From contig JAEUTO010000010.1 of the NCBI GenBank assembly GCA_016787785.1, positions 1 to 64,000 of the forward strand: 64,000 nt of DNA, in the 5' to 3' direction. Numbering within the stretch: position 1 is the stretch's first letter; each line of letters begins with the position of its first letter. Under the pieces are notes generated by a model. That model made no database searches. It saw nothing but the letters and a program-made list of their open reading frames with translations, and had not been told where the DNA came from. This document shows positions 41,327-50,014 of this stretch, piece by piece. This DNA is from Bacteroidia bacterium. Its GTDB lineage: Bacteria > Bacteroidota > Bacteroidia > B-17B0 > Aurantibacillaceae. A program made the translations under genes and the position numbers.

Positions 41327-43993
41327 TTATAAGTTAGGCTGTTCGTTAATTTTAAATTCAGTACGACGATTGATCTTATGTTCATCATCAGTACACTCAA
41401 TATTATTAGCGCACTTGTTCAATAATTTTGTTTCGCCATAACCAATGGCTTTTAAACGTGTTTTGTTAATGCCCTTTGCAACCATGTAACTCACTACAAA
41501 ATCGGCGCGTTTTTTTGACAGCGTTAAATTAAAAGCATCGCTCGAGCGCGAATCTGTGTGTGAACTAACTTCGATCACAAGTTTTGGATTGGTGTTTAAC
41601 ACAGTAATAATTTTATCCATTACTTTTTGCCCTGCATCATCAAATTTAAAATCCCCAAAAGCGTAATAGATATTCTCTACAATAGTTAATTCTGCTTTTT
41701 CTTTGTTCTTCATTTCTAAAACCGCTAACCACGGATCGTCTACCACAAACTCTCCCATTGCGGCTTTATCAGCGTCTAATAATTTAAAGATAAATTTACC
41801 CGCGCCATTTTTATCCAACACTTTATAGATCCTTCCTTTGCTATCGGCAATGTAAATGCGTGTTACACCTTTAAAATTGGGGTCATTCTCATCTACTTCA
41901 AATAAATAATTCTTATCGCCTTTTAAATTCCTAAAATTAAATTTTCCTTTTTCGGAAGACGAAACTTCTTTTACTTCACCGCCGGTAATATCTTCTTTAA
42001 TTTTTAGCTTGGCATTAGCAATTGGCTTTTTATTTTGGTCGTACATATAACCATACACGTCCATCACAAGGTTTGCATCTTCGGCATTCATTTCCTCCAA
42101 TAGATTTTTCTCAGAGCTTAAGATCTTAAAGTTGAATTTATCTTTACCGGTATAAAACGTTTTTAATTCCTTACCGCTTTTGTTAGTTAATGTTACTTTT
42201 GTATTTGGTGGTAAAGAAATATCCGACTCTACAATAGAGATCATATAATTTTGATCGGCCGGGATATTCCTAAAAGCAAAAGCGCCAAATTCATTGGTAG
42301 TTGTTTCTTCTATCACATCACCAAAATCATTCACAAGTTTCAGGCGTGTATTCTTAATAGCTTTACTCGGATTTTCGCCATACAATAAATTTCCTGCTAA
42401 GGTTAAATTGTCGTCGGTATACATGTCGGGTAAGCCATTTGGATCAAAAGGTAAATTTTTAAACACAAATTTATCGCCGTTAACTGTATTTGTAACACGA
42501 TGGATCGTTCCTTTTTTATCGGCCAGGTAATAACGCGCTTTGCCTGTAAATTGAGGGTTGGTCTCATCAATAGAAGCCATGTATGTTTTTTCGGCATCCA
42601 AATTTTTAAATTCAAAATTACCTTCGCTGTCTGTTTTAGTGCTATCAATTGCAACGCCATTCTCATCCATTAAAACAACCTTTACTTTCGACGCAGGGTC
42701 TAGCGGATTTTCTGTCAAGAGAACGGTACCGGAAAGCGTCATTGCTTTATTGGTGAATTGATACCAGTAAATATCGTCCTTACCTTTTCCGCCTTCGCGG
42801 TTAGACGAGAAGTAACCAATAGAATCGTTCAGGAAAGTAATTCCAAAATCGTCAAGGTTGCTGTTAAGGTTCATACCTTCATTACGGTTCAACAGCCATT
42901 TATTATCAACCGGTCTTGCAGTATAAATATCCAAACCACCAAAGCCCGGTAATCCATTCGAAGAAAAATAAAGTATGCCATCTTTGCGAATGCTTGGGAA
43001 CATTTCGTCGCCACTTGTATTAATATCCGGACCAAGATTAACAGGTTTGCCCCATGTTTCACCGGTCTTCACACACATCCAAATATCTTTACCACCAAGG
43101 CCTCCGGGCATATCGCTGGTAAAAAATAATTTTGAGTTATCGTGACTGATGCTTGGGTGCGCTATTGAATAATTATCACTATTAAATTCAAATGGTTTTA
43201 TATTTCCCCAGGTTCTATCTTCGCCAACGGCTACATAGATCTTGGCAGTATTCACAAAATCTTTTTTCTTTTTATATTCAACACGTGTAAAATATAATGT
43301 TTTACCATCTGAACTTAAACATGCCGGGCCATCGTGGTAGTCGGTATTTATTTTTTTTGATAAAGACTTCGACTTATCAGCTTGTACTCCTTTTATCTCG
43401 GTAACATACATATTAAGATAAGGTTCGCCATTATAATCGTTAACAGTATAATCTACAAAGTTGAAGGATTCTCTTTCTGCAACAAACATTAATTTGTTGT
43501 TGATAATGAAGGGAGAGAATTCTGATTTTGATGAATTTATTTTTTCAATATTCTTTACTTCATACTCAATGGGCTTTGAAGTGTAATATTTTATCTCTTT
43601 ACAGAACTTAATTGCATTTTTTGCATTTGCATCATTTGGGCTAAGCTTAATGTAATTGGTGTATTGTTCAACCGCTTCAGTATACTTGTTATTGGCCTTT
43701 AATACCTGTGCGTAGTTGTAATGAACTTCAGCAGGCACCTTAGTTTCAACGGCCAAAGCATTGCGGTAAGCCAGTTCGGCGTTAGTGTAATCGTTTATTT
43801 TTTTATAACTGTCTCCTAATTTTATATAGGCCTGTTGTTTTATTGGCGAAGGGGCTGATGTTGCTTTTTTATAATACGAGATCGCTTTAATGAACTGGTA
43901 TTTATCATAATATTTATCACCCTTACTTATTTGAGAAAATAAAGGTGTTATAAATAGAACAAAAAGGAACAGATAAAGTATTTTCTTTAACAT
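41327..43993 (-). CDS. PorE-like OmpA-family protein (TPR, beta-propeller, regulatory-like domains, OmpA)
   Basis: 888 residues. Signal peptide (LYLFLFVLFITPLFSQ); TPR about 20-130; WD40/PD40 propeller about 150-410 with repeats such as HDNSKLFFTSDMPGGLGGKDI; three carboxypeptidase-regulatory-like domains about 415-490, 530-610 and 650-720 (each with a LSGTVL/LAGNLLY/MDVYGYM start and an FEFKNL/FAFRNI/FNFRNL strand); OmpA peptidoglycan-binding domain about 780-888 (VIEVSSHTDSRSSDAFNL, LSKKRADFVVSY, INRRTEF). The TPR-propeller-CRD-OmpA order is that of PorE of P. gingivalis T9SS, but PorE, as I recall, has one CRD. It stands 6 nt behind the PorP/SprF gene. Confidence 0.85.
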   Translation of the reverse strand: MLKKILYLFLFVLFITPLFSQISKGDKYYDKYQFIKAISYYKKATSAPSPIKQQAYIKLGDSYKKINDYTNAELAYRNALAVETKVPAEVHYNYAQVLKANNKYTEAVEQYTNYIKLSPNDANAKNAIKFCKEIKYYTSKPIEYEVKNIEKINSSKSEFSPFIINNKLMFVAERESFNFVDYTVNDYNGEPYLNMYVTEIKGVQADKSKSLSKKINTDYHDGPACLSSDGKTLYFTRVEYKKKKDFVNTAKIYVAVGEDRTWGNIKPFEFNSDNYSIAHPSISHDNSKLFFTSDMPGGLGGKDIWMCVKTGETWGKPVNLGPDINTSGDEMFPSIRKDGILYFSSNGLPGFGGLDIYTARPVDNKWLLNRNEGMNLNSNLDDFGITFLNDSIGYFSSNREGGKGKDDIYWYQFTNKAMTLSGTVLLTENPLDPASKVKVVLMDENGVAIDSTKTDSEGNFEFKNLDAEKTYMASIDETNPQFTGKARYYLADKKGTIHRVTNTVNGDKFVFKNLPFDPNGLPDMYTDDNLTLAGNLLYGENPSKAIKNTRLKLVNDFGDVIEETTTNEFGAFAFRNIPADQNYMISIVESDISLPPNTKVTLTNKSGKELKTFYTGKDKFNFKILSSEKNLLEEMNAEDANLVMDVYGYMYDQNKKPIANAKLKIKEDITGGEVKEVSSSEKGKFNFRNLKGDKNYLFEVDENDPNFKGVTRIYIADSKGRIYKVLDKNGAGKFIFKLLDADKAAMGEFVVDDPWLAVLEMKNKEKAELTIVENIYYAFGDFKFDDAGQKVMDKIITVLNTNPKLVIEVSSHTDSRSSDAFNLTLSKKRADFVVSYMVAKGINKTRLKAIGYGETKLLNKCANNIECTDDEHKINRRTEFKINEQPNL

Positions 43994-43999
43994 ATAGTA

Positions 44000-44947
44000 C
44001 TATAAAAATCTTGGGTTTAACATTTTTGCTTTTGTGCCTGAAAAATCAAAGCCTATCATTATTTCGTGACTAGGGCCTAATCTTCTTGCATCCTTTAATC
44101 CTGTATCGTATGAATAACCCACTCTAAATTTATTGGAGATATAATATTGAAATAAAAAGCCGGGGCCGTATCCACCTCTCATAAAAAAGCCCAGCCATAA
44201 TTTGCTGTATAGGAAAAAATTAAGGTTTAGATCACCACTACCATTAGTGCCAACACGACGTGTCATAATAGTTGGAGCAAAAATCACATCATCGCTAAGC
44301 TTAAAAGATTTGCCAATAGTAAACATCGTGTGGGTTCTTAATCTGTAACTTACATTGAAAGATCCGGTTTGCCCTGTATCAGCCACAATTTCATAATTAT
44401 AAAGAGTCTTATTCTGAAGGTGCGTAGAACTAAGACCGACAAAGAATGTATTTGATCTCAGGTAGAAGCCTGCATTAATATCTAAAGCATTATAAGTTTG
44501 ATTTTGCAGAACAAAAGAATTGTTTTCGGTTGTTTTAAAAGTTACGTCTCTAAAATCAAACTGAAAACGGTTATAACCCGCGTTAACACCAAAGGATAAC
44601 TTCCAGTTTGAATTTAGTTTTAAAATGTAAGCTACGTTTCCATAAACACCCACCATGTTGCGTGGACCCATAGCATCGCTTATTACAGTTAGGCCAACTC
44701 CAAGGTTCTTATTTAGGACCGGCCCGTGTAAACTTAAGCAGTTTGTTTTTGGTGCCCCTTTAAAGCCGGCCCATTGGTCGCGCCGCGATAACACTACAGA
44801 TAAACCGTCTCTTGCGCCAGCGTACGCAGGATTAATTACCATTTGATTGAACTGGTATAAATTGTACTGTGGATCTTGCTGTGCATTTGCAGCGAAAGCA
44901 AATACAAAACTAAATAGCAATAATATATGTTTTTTCATTATCATCAA
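44000..44947 (-). CDS. PorP/SprF-family outer-membrane protein
   Basis: 315 residues; the best start is the ATG at 44936-44938, which begins the signal peptide MKKHILLLFSFVFAFAANAQ, but ATGs at 44947 and 44944 overlap the upstream stop. The family signature is plain: DPQYNLYQFNQMVINPAYAGARDGLSVVLSRRDQW (in two parts), then alternating membrane strands to GYSYDTGLKDARRLGPSHEIMIGFDF. SprF-type proteins are required for secretion of type B cargo such as SprB. Its gene overlaps the gene of a type B protein by 4 nt and adjoins the PorE-like gene, so the three should act together. Confidence 0.92.
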   Translation of the reverse strand: MMIMKKHILLLFSFVFAFAANAQQDPQYNLYQFNQMVINPAYAGARDGLSVVLSRRDQWAGFKGAPKTNCLSLHGPVLNKNLGVGLTVISDAMGPRNMVGVYGNVAYILKLNSNWKLSFGVNAGYNRFQFDFRDVTFKTTENNSFVLQNQTYNALDINAGFYLRSNTFFVGLSSTHLQNKTLYNYEIVADTGQTGSFNVSYRLRTHTMFTIGKSFKLSDDVIFAPTIMTRRVGTNGSGDLNLNFFLYSKLWLGFFMRGGYGPGFLFQYYISNKFRVGYSYDTGLKDARRLGPSHEIMIGFDFSGTKAKMLNPRFL

Positions 44948-47193
44948 TTTTTCATTAATTCAAGCCAACCTTTTTGTAGTTCAGTACCGTCTCCAAAATT
45001 TATTACATAAAAATAAGTAGATGGTGCAAGGTTACTCAAATCATTGGGTGTTGGCCAGTAATTTGTTTTGTTATCATAGTTAATTGTATTAAATATTTCT
45101 TTACCCCAACGATTATAGATTTTTACGGTGTTGCCTTTAAATTTTTCAATATTCTCTATTTCAAAAAAATCGTTATTACCATCGCCGTTCACGGTAATAC
45201 CGGTATAAATTTTTGGACTGCATCTTGGATCAATATCCACTGTTATGGTTTTTGCCGAATTGCAACCATTTAGATCGGTAAATACTAACGTGTAAACGCT
45301 AATTGCAGTAGGTGTAACAGTTGTAACAGCACTTGTACTCCCGTTACTCCAAATATAAGTGGATGCAGTTGGCATAGATAATGAAACCGCATCGCCAATG
45401 CAGGCGGGGTTTTTAGAAGCACTGATCACATCGGTGTTAAGTGGATATAAATTTAAACTAACCGTATTTGTTCCTTTACAGCCATTTGTAAGTGAACCAG
45501 TAACGGTAAATACGGCAGAAGATAATACCTGTATAGAAAATGTTGGGCCAAAGAAAATTGGTGAAGCTGATGGAGATACCCATGTATACGTTGCTGCGCC
45601 AGAAGCACCGGTGGTTGCATAATCGCCGTAGCATACGGTTGTGTTTTGCGGCGAAACGGTAATTACGGGTGTATTAGAAATAACTTTTATGGTGTCGGAT
45701 TTTAAGGTACATGTATTACCTGAATACATATTAAAATCAACTAAAATTTTATACTCATCTGGTATATTGGTTGTAAAACTTGCCGAGCTACTCACTAAAG
45801 TTCCCGTTGAAGTACTTTCCCAATTATAATTTAATGACAAGGTGTTTGTAGGATTTAAATTTACAGATAACGTTGCAGGCAAAGTACCGCAAATTACAGA
45901 CGGCGTTGCTTTAGCAGAAACACTGAAAGAAAAATTTGGTATCAAATAAGTTTTGTCAAAGTTAGCTTTCCAGGGTTTGGTAACAAGATCATTTATTCCA
46001 TTTTGATCAACGTCGGTAACTACTAACTCATCAGGCCTCATAGTATTGTTAGTAAAAGTAACTGTAATTGGTGGATCAAAATAACTGGATGTGGCATTGC
46101 CCGGATATATAGCTATGCCCGAAAACGAAGTGGAAATGTAGTTACCAACACCAATAAAATCTTTTATGGCATCACTATTAATATCTTCTATTTTAAAATC
46201 ATTAACGTTAACACCGCTGATAGGAATATTGATCGGAAGGAATAAACTAAACACATTAATTCCGGGATAAACCACGATCTTATTTCCTGTAGCACATTTG
46301 CCGGAAAAAATAAAATCCAGCTTGTTATCGCTATTAACATCGGCGAGTTCTGAACAAGTAATGGTAAAATCTGGTGAAGTGAATGCAGAAGGAGGAGCTA
46401 AGAAGACCGGGATTTTGTTAAAGGACAAAAATGATGCAGTAGAAGTATTCTCAAGAAAAAAAACAGAATCAGGAACGTTATCATACGTGATCATAAGATC
46501 TTTTAAACCATCCGGATCGGCTTTAACGTTGCCTATACTTATGTCAAGCGAAGCACCTAACAAATTTCCGGAGCTTTTAAAAATGGTATGTGAAGGTTCG
46601 GGTGTGATCGTACTTGCGCTATTAATATATGGAATAATGGTTACGCCGGGTCCTACAGATGTGTTTGAACTGATCAAATAAAATTCGTCATCTCCAAGAT
46701 TATTAATATTATCTACCCGCAAATAATGTTCCTGAGACACAAAATTAGCCGGAAGCGGAATTTTATATAATTGCGTAAAAGAAAAAGTGCCGTTGTTTTT
46801 AAATACGTAGATAGAACTATCAGTTGTAAAAACGATATCGGTGCGCGTATCGCCGGTAAATTCTCCGGCGCCTATTGCTCTGTGTTTGCCAACACCAAAA
46901 GAGCCGGGTGCATTTATTAAAGTTTGAAAAGAAAAAGTGGCGGTAGCCGGAATGAAACTGTAAATTTTAACAATATCTGCGGCAGCATCGGCCACAAGCA
47001 CTTCTTTAACTGCAGAGCCACCAAGATCGGCAACAACTAAATTTTTTGGATTACCTAAAGGATTTGCATTAACATTTATGAGTTCGTCTAAACAGATATT
47101 ATCCTGCACCAATGGAAGCAAACCCTGAGATCTTAGAACAGATGTTAGGCCACAAAATAAAATATATAACGCTATTTTTCTTTTTATTTTCAC
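44944..47193 (-). CDS. Secreted FG-GAP/Ig-like protein with T9SS type B (gliding-type) tail
   Basis: 749 residues. Signal peptide (KIALYILFCGLTSVLRSQG), then FG-GAP-like propeller repeats about 50-410 (VVADLGGSAVKEVLVAD, GAGEFTGDTRTDIVF, DINSDAIKDFI), Ig-like repeats about 430-655 (TYTWVSPSASPIFFG, TYIWSNGSTSAVTTV) and a C-terminal type B CTD (YTGITVNGDGNNDFFEIENI, KIYNRWGKEIF, GWLELMKN). Type B cargo is exported through T9SS with a PorP/SprF partner; the partner gene follows directly. The protein is probably an adhesin or a filament part. Confidence 0.9.
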   Translation of the reverse strand: MKIKRKIALYILFCGLTSVLRSQGLLPLVQDNICLDELINVNANPLGNPKNLVVADLGGSAVKEVLVADAAADIVKIYSFIPATATFSFQTLINAPGSFGVGKHRAIGAGEFTGDTRTDIVFTTDSSIYVFKNNGTFSFTQLYKIPLPANFVSQEHYLRVDNINNLGDDEFYLISSNTSVGPGVTIIPYINSASTITPEPSHTIFKSSGNLLGASLDISIGNVKADPDGLKDLMITYDNVPDSVFFLENTSTASFLSFNKIPVFLAPPSAFTSPDFTITCSELADVNSDNKLDFIFSGKCATGNKIVVYPGINVFSLFLPINIPISGVNVNDFKIEDINSDAIKDFIGVGNYISTSFSGIAIYPGNATSSYFDPPITVTFTNNTMRPDELVVTDVDQNGINDLVTKPWKANFDKTYLIPNFSFSVSAKATPSVICGTLPATLSVNLNPTNTLSLNYNWESTSTGTLVSSSASFTTNIPDEYKILVDFNMYSGNTCTLKSDTIKVISNTPVITVSPQNTTVCYGDYATTGASGAATYTWVSPSASPIFFGPTFSIQVLSSAVFTVTGSLTNGCKGTNTVSLNLYPLNTDVISASKNPACIGDAVSLSMPTASTYIWSNGSTSAVTTVTPTAISVYTLVFTDLNGCNSAKTITVDIDPRCSPKIYTGITVNGDGNNDFFEIENIEKFKGNTVKIYNRWGKEIFNTINYDNKTNYWPTPNDLSNLAPSTYFYVINFGDGTELQKGWLELMKN

Positions 47194-47196
47194 CGG

Positions 47197-47964
47197 TTAA
47201 TCTTTTAAAAGTTCTATCCAACCTTTTATTGGCCCGCTACCATCACCTAAATTTAAAATATAAAAATAGGTTGTAGAGTTAAGTTTTGTGGTTTCATCTT
47301 TTCTAGGCCAAAATTTTGTAACATTATCGTAGCCACTTTCATCATAAATTTGTTGCCCCCAGCGGTTATAAATAGAAAGACGGTTGTTAGGAAATTCGCT
47401 AATATTATCAATTGTAAAAACATCGTTTGCACCATCTCCGTTAGCGGTAACACCGTTATAAATTTTTACTTTGCAAGGTCCGTTAACATCATCTATTACT
47501 ACTTGGCTTACAAAGATCGTATCACGCTGTACCGCACCAACGGTATAAGAAATTGTTACGGCTACAGTATAAGTTCCGGGTTTTAAACTATCCACACGAC
47601 TGCAATTGTTGGCAGGACATATGGATTGCGGTTGCCAGGAGTAAGACACAACATATGAAGTTAAGTTTGTTGAAACAGAAGTTGAAATAAATCCATCGTT
47701 CTTATCCTTACAGGTAAGTCCTGCATATGCAACAGGAACACTGAATAGGTTAGGTATTACAAAATTCTGTAAGAACCCCTGTGTAATAGTATTGTTGCCA
47801 TTGGATATAGTTGTAATAAATGGCTCGCCAACATTATCTGAGATGGTTGTACCGTTAGGCAGCACCCAATTACCGCCAGCCGAATTTATTACCTGAGGTG
47901 TAATCGTTTGTCCAATTAGCCTTATGGTGGTGAAAAATAAAAGTATCAAAAATATTTTTTTCAT
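47197..47964 (-). CDS. Short secreted protein with T9SS type B tail
   Basis: 255 residues. Signal peptide (KKIFLILLFFTTIRLIGQT), a front domain (NSAGGNWVLPNGTTISDNVGEP) and a single SprB-like or Ig-like middle, then a type B CTD nearly identical in style to that of the next gene: YNGVTANGDGANDVF, SIYNRWGQQIYDESGYDN, GWIELLKD. It is about one third of the size of its neighbour and may be its small companion or tip protein. Gaps are 3 nt downstream and 7 nt upstream. Confidence 0.88.
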   Translation of the reverse strand: MKKIFLILLFFTTIRLIGQTITPQVINSAGGNWVLPNGTTISDNVGEPFITTISNGNNTITQGFLQNFVIPNLFSVPVAYAGLTCKDKNDGFISTSVSTNLTSYVVSYSWQPQSICPANNCSRVDSLKPGTYTVAVTISYTVGAVQRDTIFVSQVVIDDVNGPCKVKIYNGVTANGDGANDVFTIDNISEFPNNRLSIYNRWGQQIYDESGYDNVTKFWPRKDETTKLNSTTYFYILNLGDGSGPIKGWIELLKD

Positions 47965-47971
47965 TTAATTA

Positions 47972-50014
47972 CTAAGGTTTAATTATCATATAATTAATAG
48001 TAAAATTACTGGCCGCTGGCACTGATCCATTAATTAAAGCGCCAAGCGTTATCTCCAAATTGTTTGCCACAGAAACGATGGCCGTAGTTATAAAAACACC
48101 GTGAGAAACTGTATTTGCGTTTGGAGTAAGAGTAACATATACCCTGTCTCCTGGGTTAATTCCTGATATAGAAATATTTAAAGGGCTCGAAATACCGGGT
48201 ACAGAAATTGCGGAAGGTAATGTAACACTTGCGATTCCATGAATTAAATTTGTTACCGGAGTTCCGTTAGCGCCTAATTTCGTATTTCCATTTACGTCAA
48301 GTAAAGCGGTTGGGGTGGGCGTATTTATTCCAACTCTACCATCCCAGGTGATTCTCATTTTTTCATTTATGTTGCCCGGGTCTCGCGTTAAAAATATTAA
48401 GTTGCCTTTTAAATTGCTTGCAAGATGGTCCACATTTTCGCTCACTATTTGTGATGCGGAATAAATCCCAAAACTAGAACTCAAAGATGTAAAATCTATT
48501 GAAGAATAATTATTATTGGTGCCATTGTTGTTAAGAATTGTAAGCCTTGTATCCGCAGAGTTCGAGTATGGGTAACCTGTATTGCCATTGGTTCCAACCA
48601 AAGTAAGTTTGCTGGTTTGGCTAGATGTTCCAATACCCACAAAACCATCATTCCTTACAGAAAATAGATCTGTATTAACGCCATCTTTCGCCAAAAAACT
48701 ATAGGCCGTTGGTAAACTATTTTTTCCTTTCGAAATTAATCCACCATCAAAAAAACCGGCATAAGCACTGGGCGACGAGTTTCCCTGATATGCGCTGATG
48801 GCATAACCAGAACCTTTTACTTCAGTATATAACGCCGGTTTTGTGCCGTTTAATTGTGAGATTATAACTGTAGTATCAGAACTATTTGTAGCACTATTCA
48901 CAACAGTGAACCTGCTTTGAAAGGGGAATCCTCCGGCTGGGTAAGGAACACCAAAAACGATCTTGTTTGTAGTGAACGAGGGAGCTGCATGTATATAATT
49001 TGCAGAACTTGTAAATGGACCGCTTCCGGCAGCTCCAGGTGCTTGCCATCTTACTTTTCCGGTAGAACTTCTGGTTAACACATCACCAAAGTTTCCGGGG
49101 TTTGCAGTAGATCCTAAAAACAAAGAATCACTTATAAAAACTTTTCCTTTGTCAAAAACTGCTGCAAAATTATCACCACTAGGAAGTGGAGAAGATGCAT
49201 ACAAACCAATTGCCCTTCCGGTAGAATTTGTAACTGTTGCTATTCCTGCTAAACCAATAGCGAGACTATCCCCAAGGCCTTGACCATAAGACCCAACTGC
49301 AACGCCCGGGCCGCTATTAATTCCAAAATATTGAGAACCGAAAATTGCTGTTGAAAATGGATTACCGCTGTTAGATGGACTACTGCCACTTGCAATACCT
49401 CTGGCAGCGGCGGTTTTTGATGTTGCGTTAAGGTGTACACTAAAAACAACAGAACTGTCATTCGGATCTAAAGTCGTAACATGTAGTCTGTTTTTTAAAC
49501 CCGCGGGAATTATTCCAATACCAACGTGGGTACCATCATTAGTTAGATTGTTATCTATTTTCCATGATGGAGGTAAAGCAAAGTTATCCCAATAAAGCGT
49601 TTGCCCGTTTACCGTACCCGTAGGTAAAGCATTACCAGCTTTTAGCGCATATAAGGCATAAGGAACACTTGCTAGCGTTTGTGTTGCTAAAGGAGTGAAG
49701 CCGCTACCATCATTTATTGACACGGTTAAGATAACAGGCAGATCCTCCCAACCGTTTAGAGGTAACGGATTTATTTCACCAATTTTAGTTGCAAATAACC
49801 CAAATGAATTTGTTGGAACCGAAGGCTGCGTTTCGTTATATAAATTAGAATTGGTAGAGGTGGAAATTTTAAATTGCAAACCAATACTTTGGTTTGCGAT
49901 AGGATTACCACTAGCATTTCTTGCAACGCCTTGATAGTTAATTTTATTAGGCACCTGCGAAAAAACCGGAAGTGCAATTAGCGCGAAAAATAATATGTGA
50001 AAGTATCTTTTCAT
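47972..50014 (-). CDS. Large exported tail-fibre-like protein
   Basis: 680 residues. Signal peptide (YFHILFFALIALPVFSQ), then NKINYQGVARNASGNPIANQSIGLQF, a beginning shared with the protein of the upstream gene, and a long series of beta-rich, Gly/Ser/Asn-rich stretches with tail-fibre character: FVSISDSLFLGSTANPG, NDGFVGIGTSSQTSKLTLVG, DGRVGINTPTPTALLDVNG. No T9SS tail at the C-terminus (it ends NYMIIKP). In phage-type fibres, such IGT/VG modules build a trimeric beta-helix. It probably forms a surface fibre with its upstream paralogue. Confidence 0.75.
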   Translation of the reverse strand: MKRYFHILFFALIALPVFSQVPNKINYQGVARNASGNPIANQSIGLQFKISTSTNSNLYNETQPSVPTNSFGLFATKIGEINPLPLNGWEDLPVILTVSINDGSGFTPLATQTLASVPYALYALKAGNALPTGTVNGQTLYWDNFALPPSWKIDNNLTNDGTHVGIGIIPAGLKNRLHVTTLDPNDSSVVFSVHLNATSKTAAARGIASGSSPSNSGNPFSTAIFGSQYFGINSGPGVAVGSYGQGLGDSLAIGLAGIATVTNSTGRAIGLYASSPLPSGDNFAAVFDKGKVFISDSLFLGSTANPGNFGDVLTRSSTGKVRWQAPGAAGSGPFTSSANYIHAAPSFTTNKIVFGVPYPAGGFPFQSRFTVVNSATNSSDTTVIISQLNGTKPALYTEVKGSGYAISAYQGNSSPSAYAGFFDGGLISKGKNSLPTAYSFLAKDGVNTDLFSVRNDGFVGIGTSSQTSKLTLVGTNGNTGYPYSNSADTRLTILNNNGTNNNYSSIDFTSLSSSFGIYSASQIVSENVDHLASNLKGNLIFLTRDPGNINEKMRITWDGRVGINTPTPTALLDVNGNTKLGANGTPVTNLIHGIASVTLPSAISVPGISSPLNISISGINPGDRVYVTLTPNANTVSHGVFITTAIVSVANNLEITLGALINGSVPAASNFTINYMIIKP

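Noticed and set aside
42294-42952. Several plus-strand frames inside the PorE-like gene
   Set aside because: Shadow frames of a repetitive, well-recognised gene.
46298-46681. Plus-strand frame of 127 codons within the type B protein gene
   Set aside because: The opposite strand holds an FG-GAP repeat protein with full support; the frame shows no domain.
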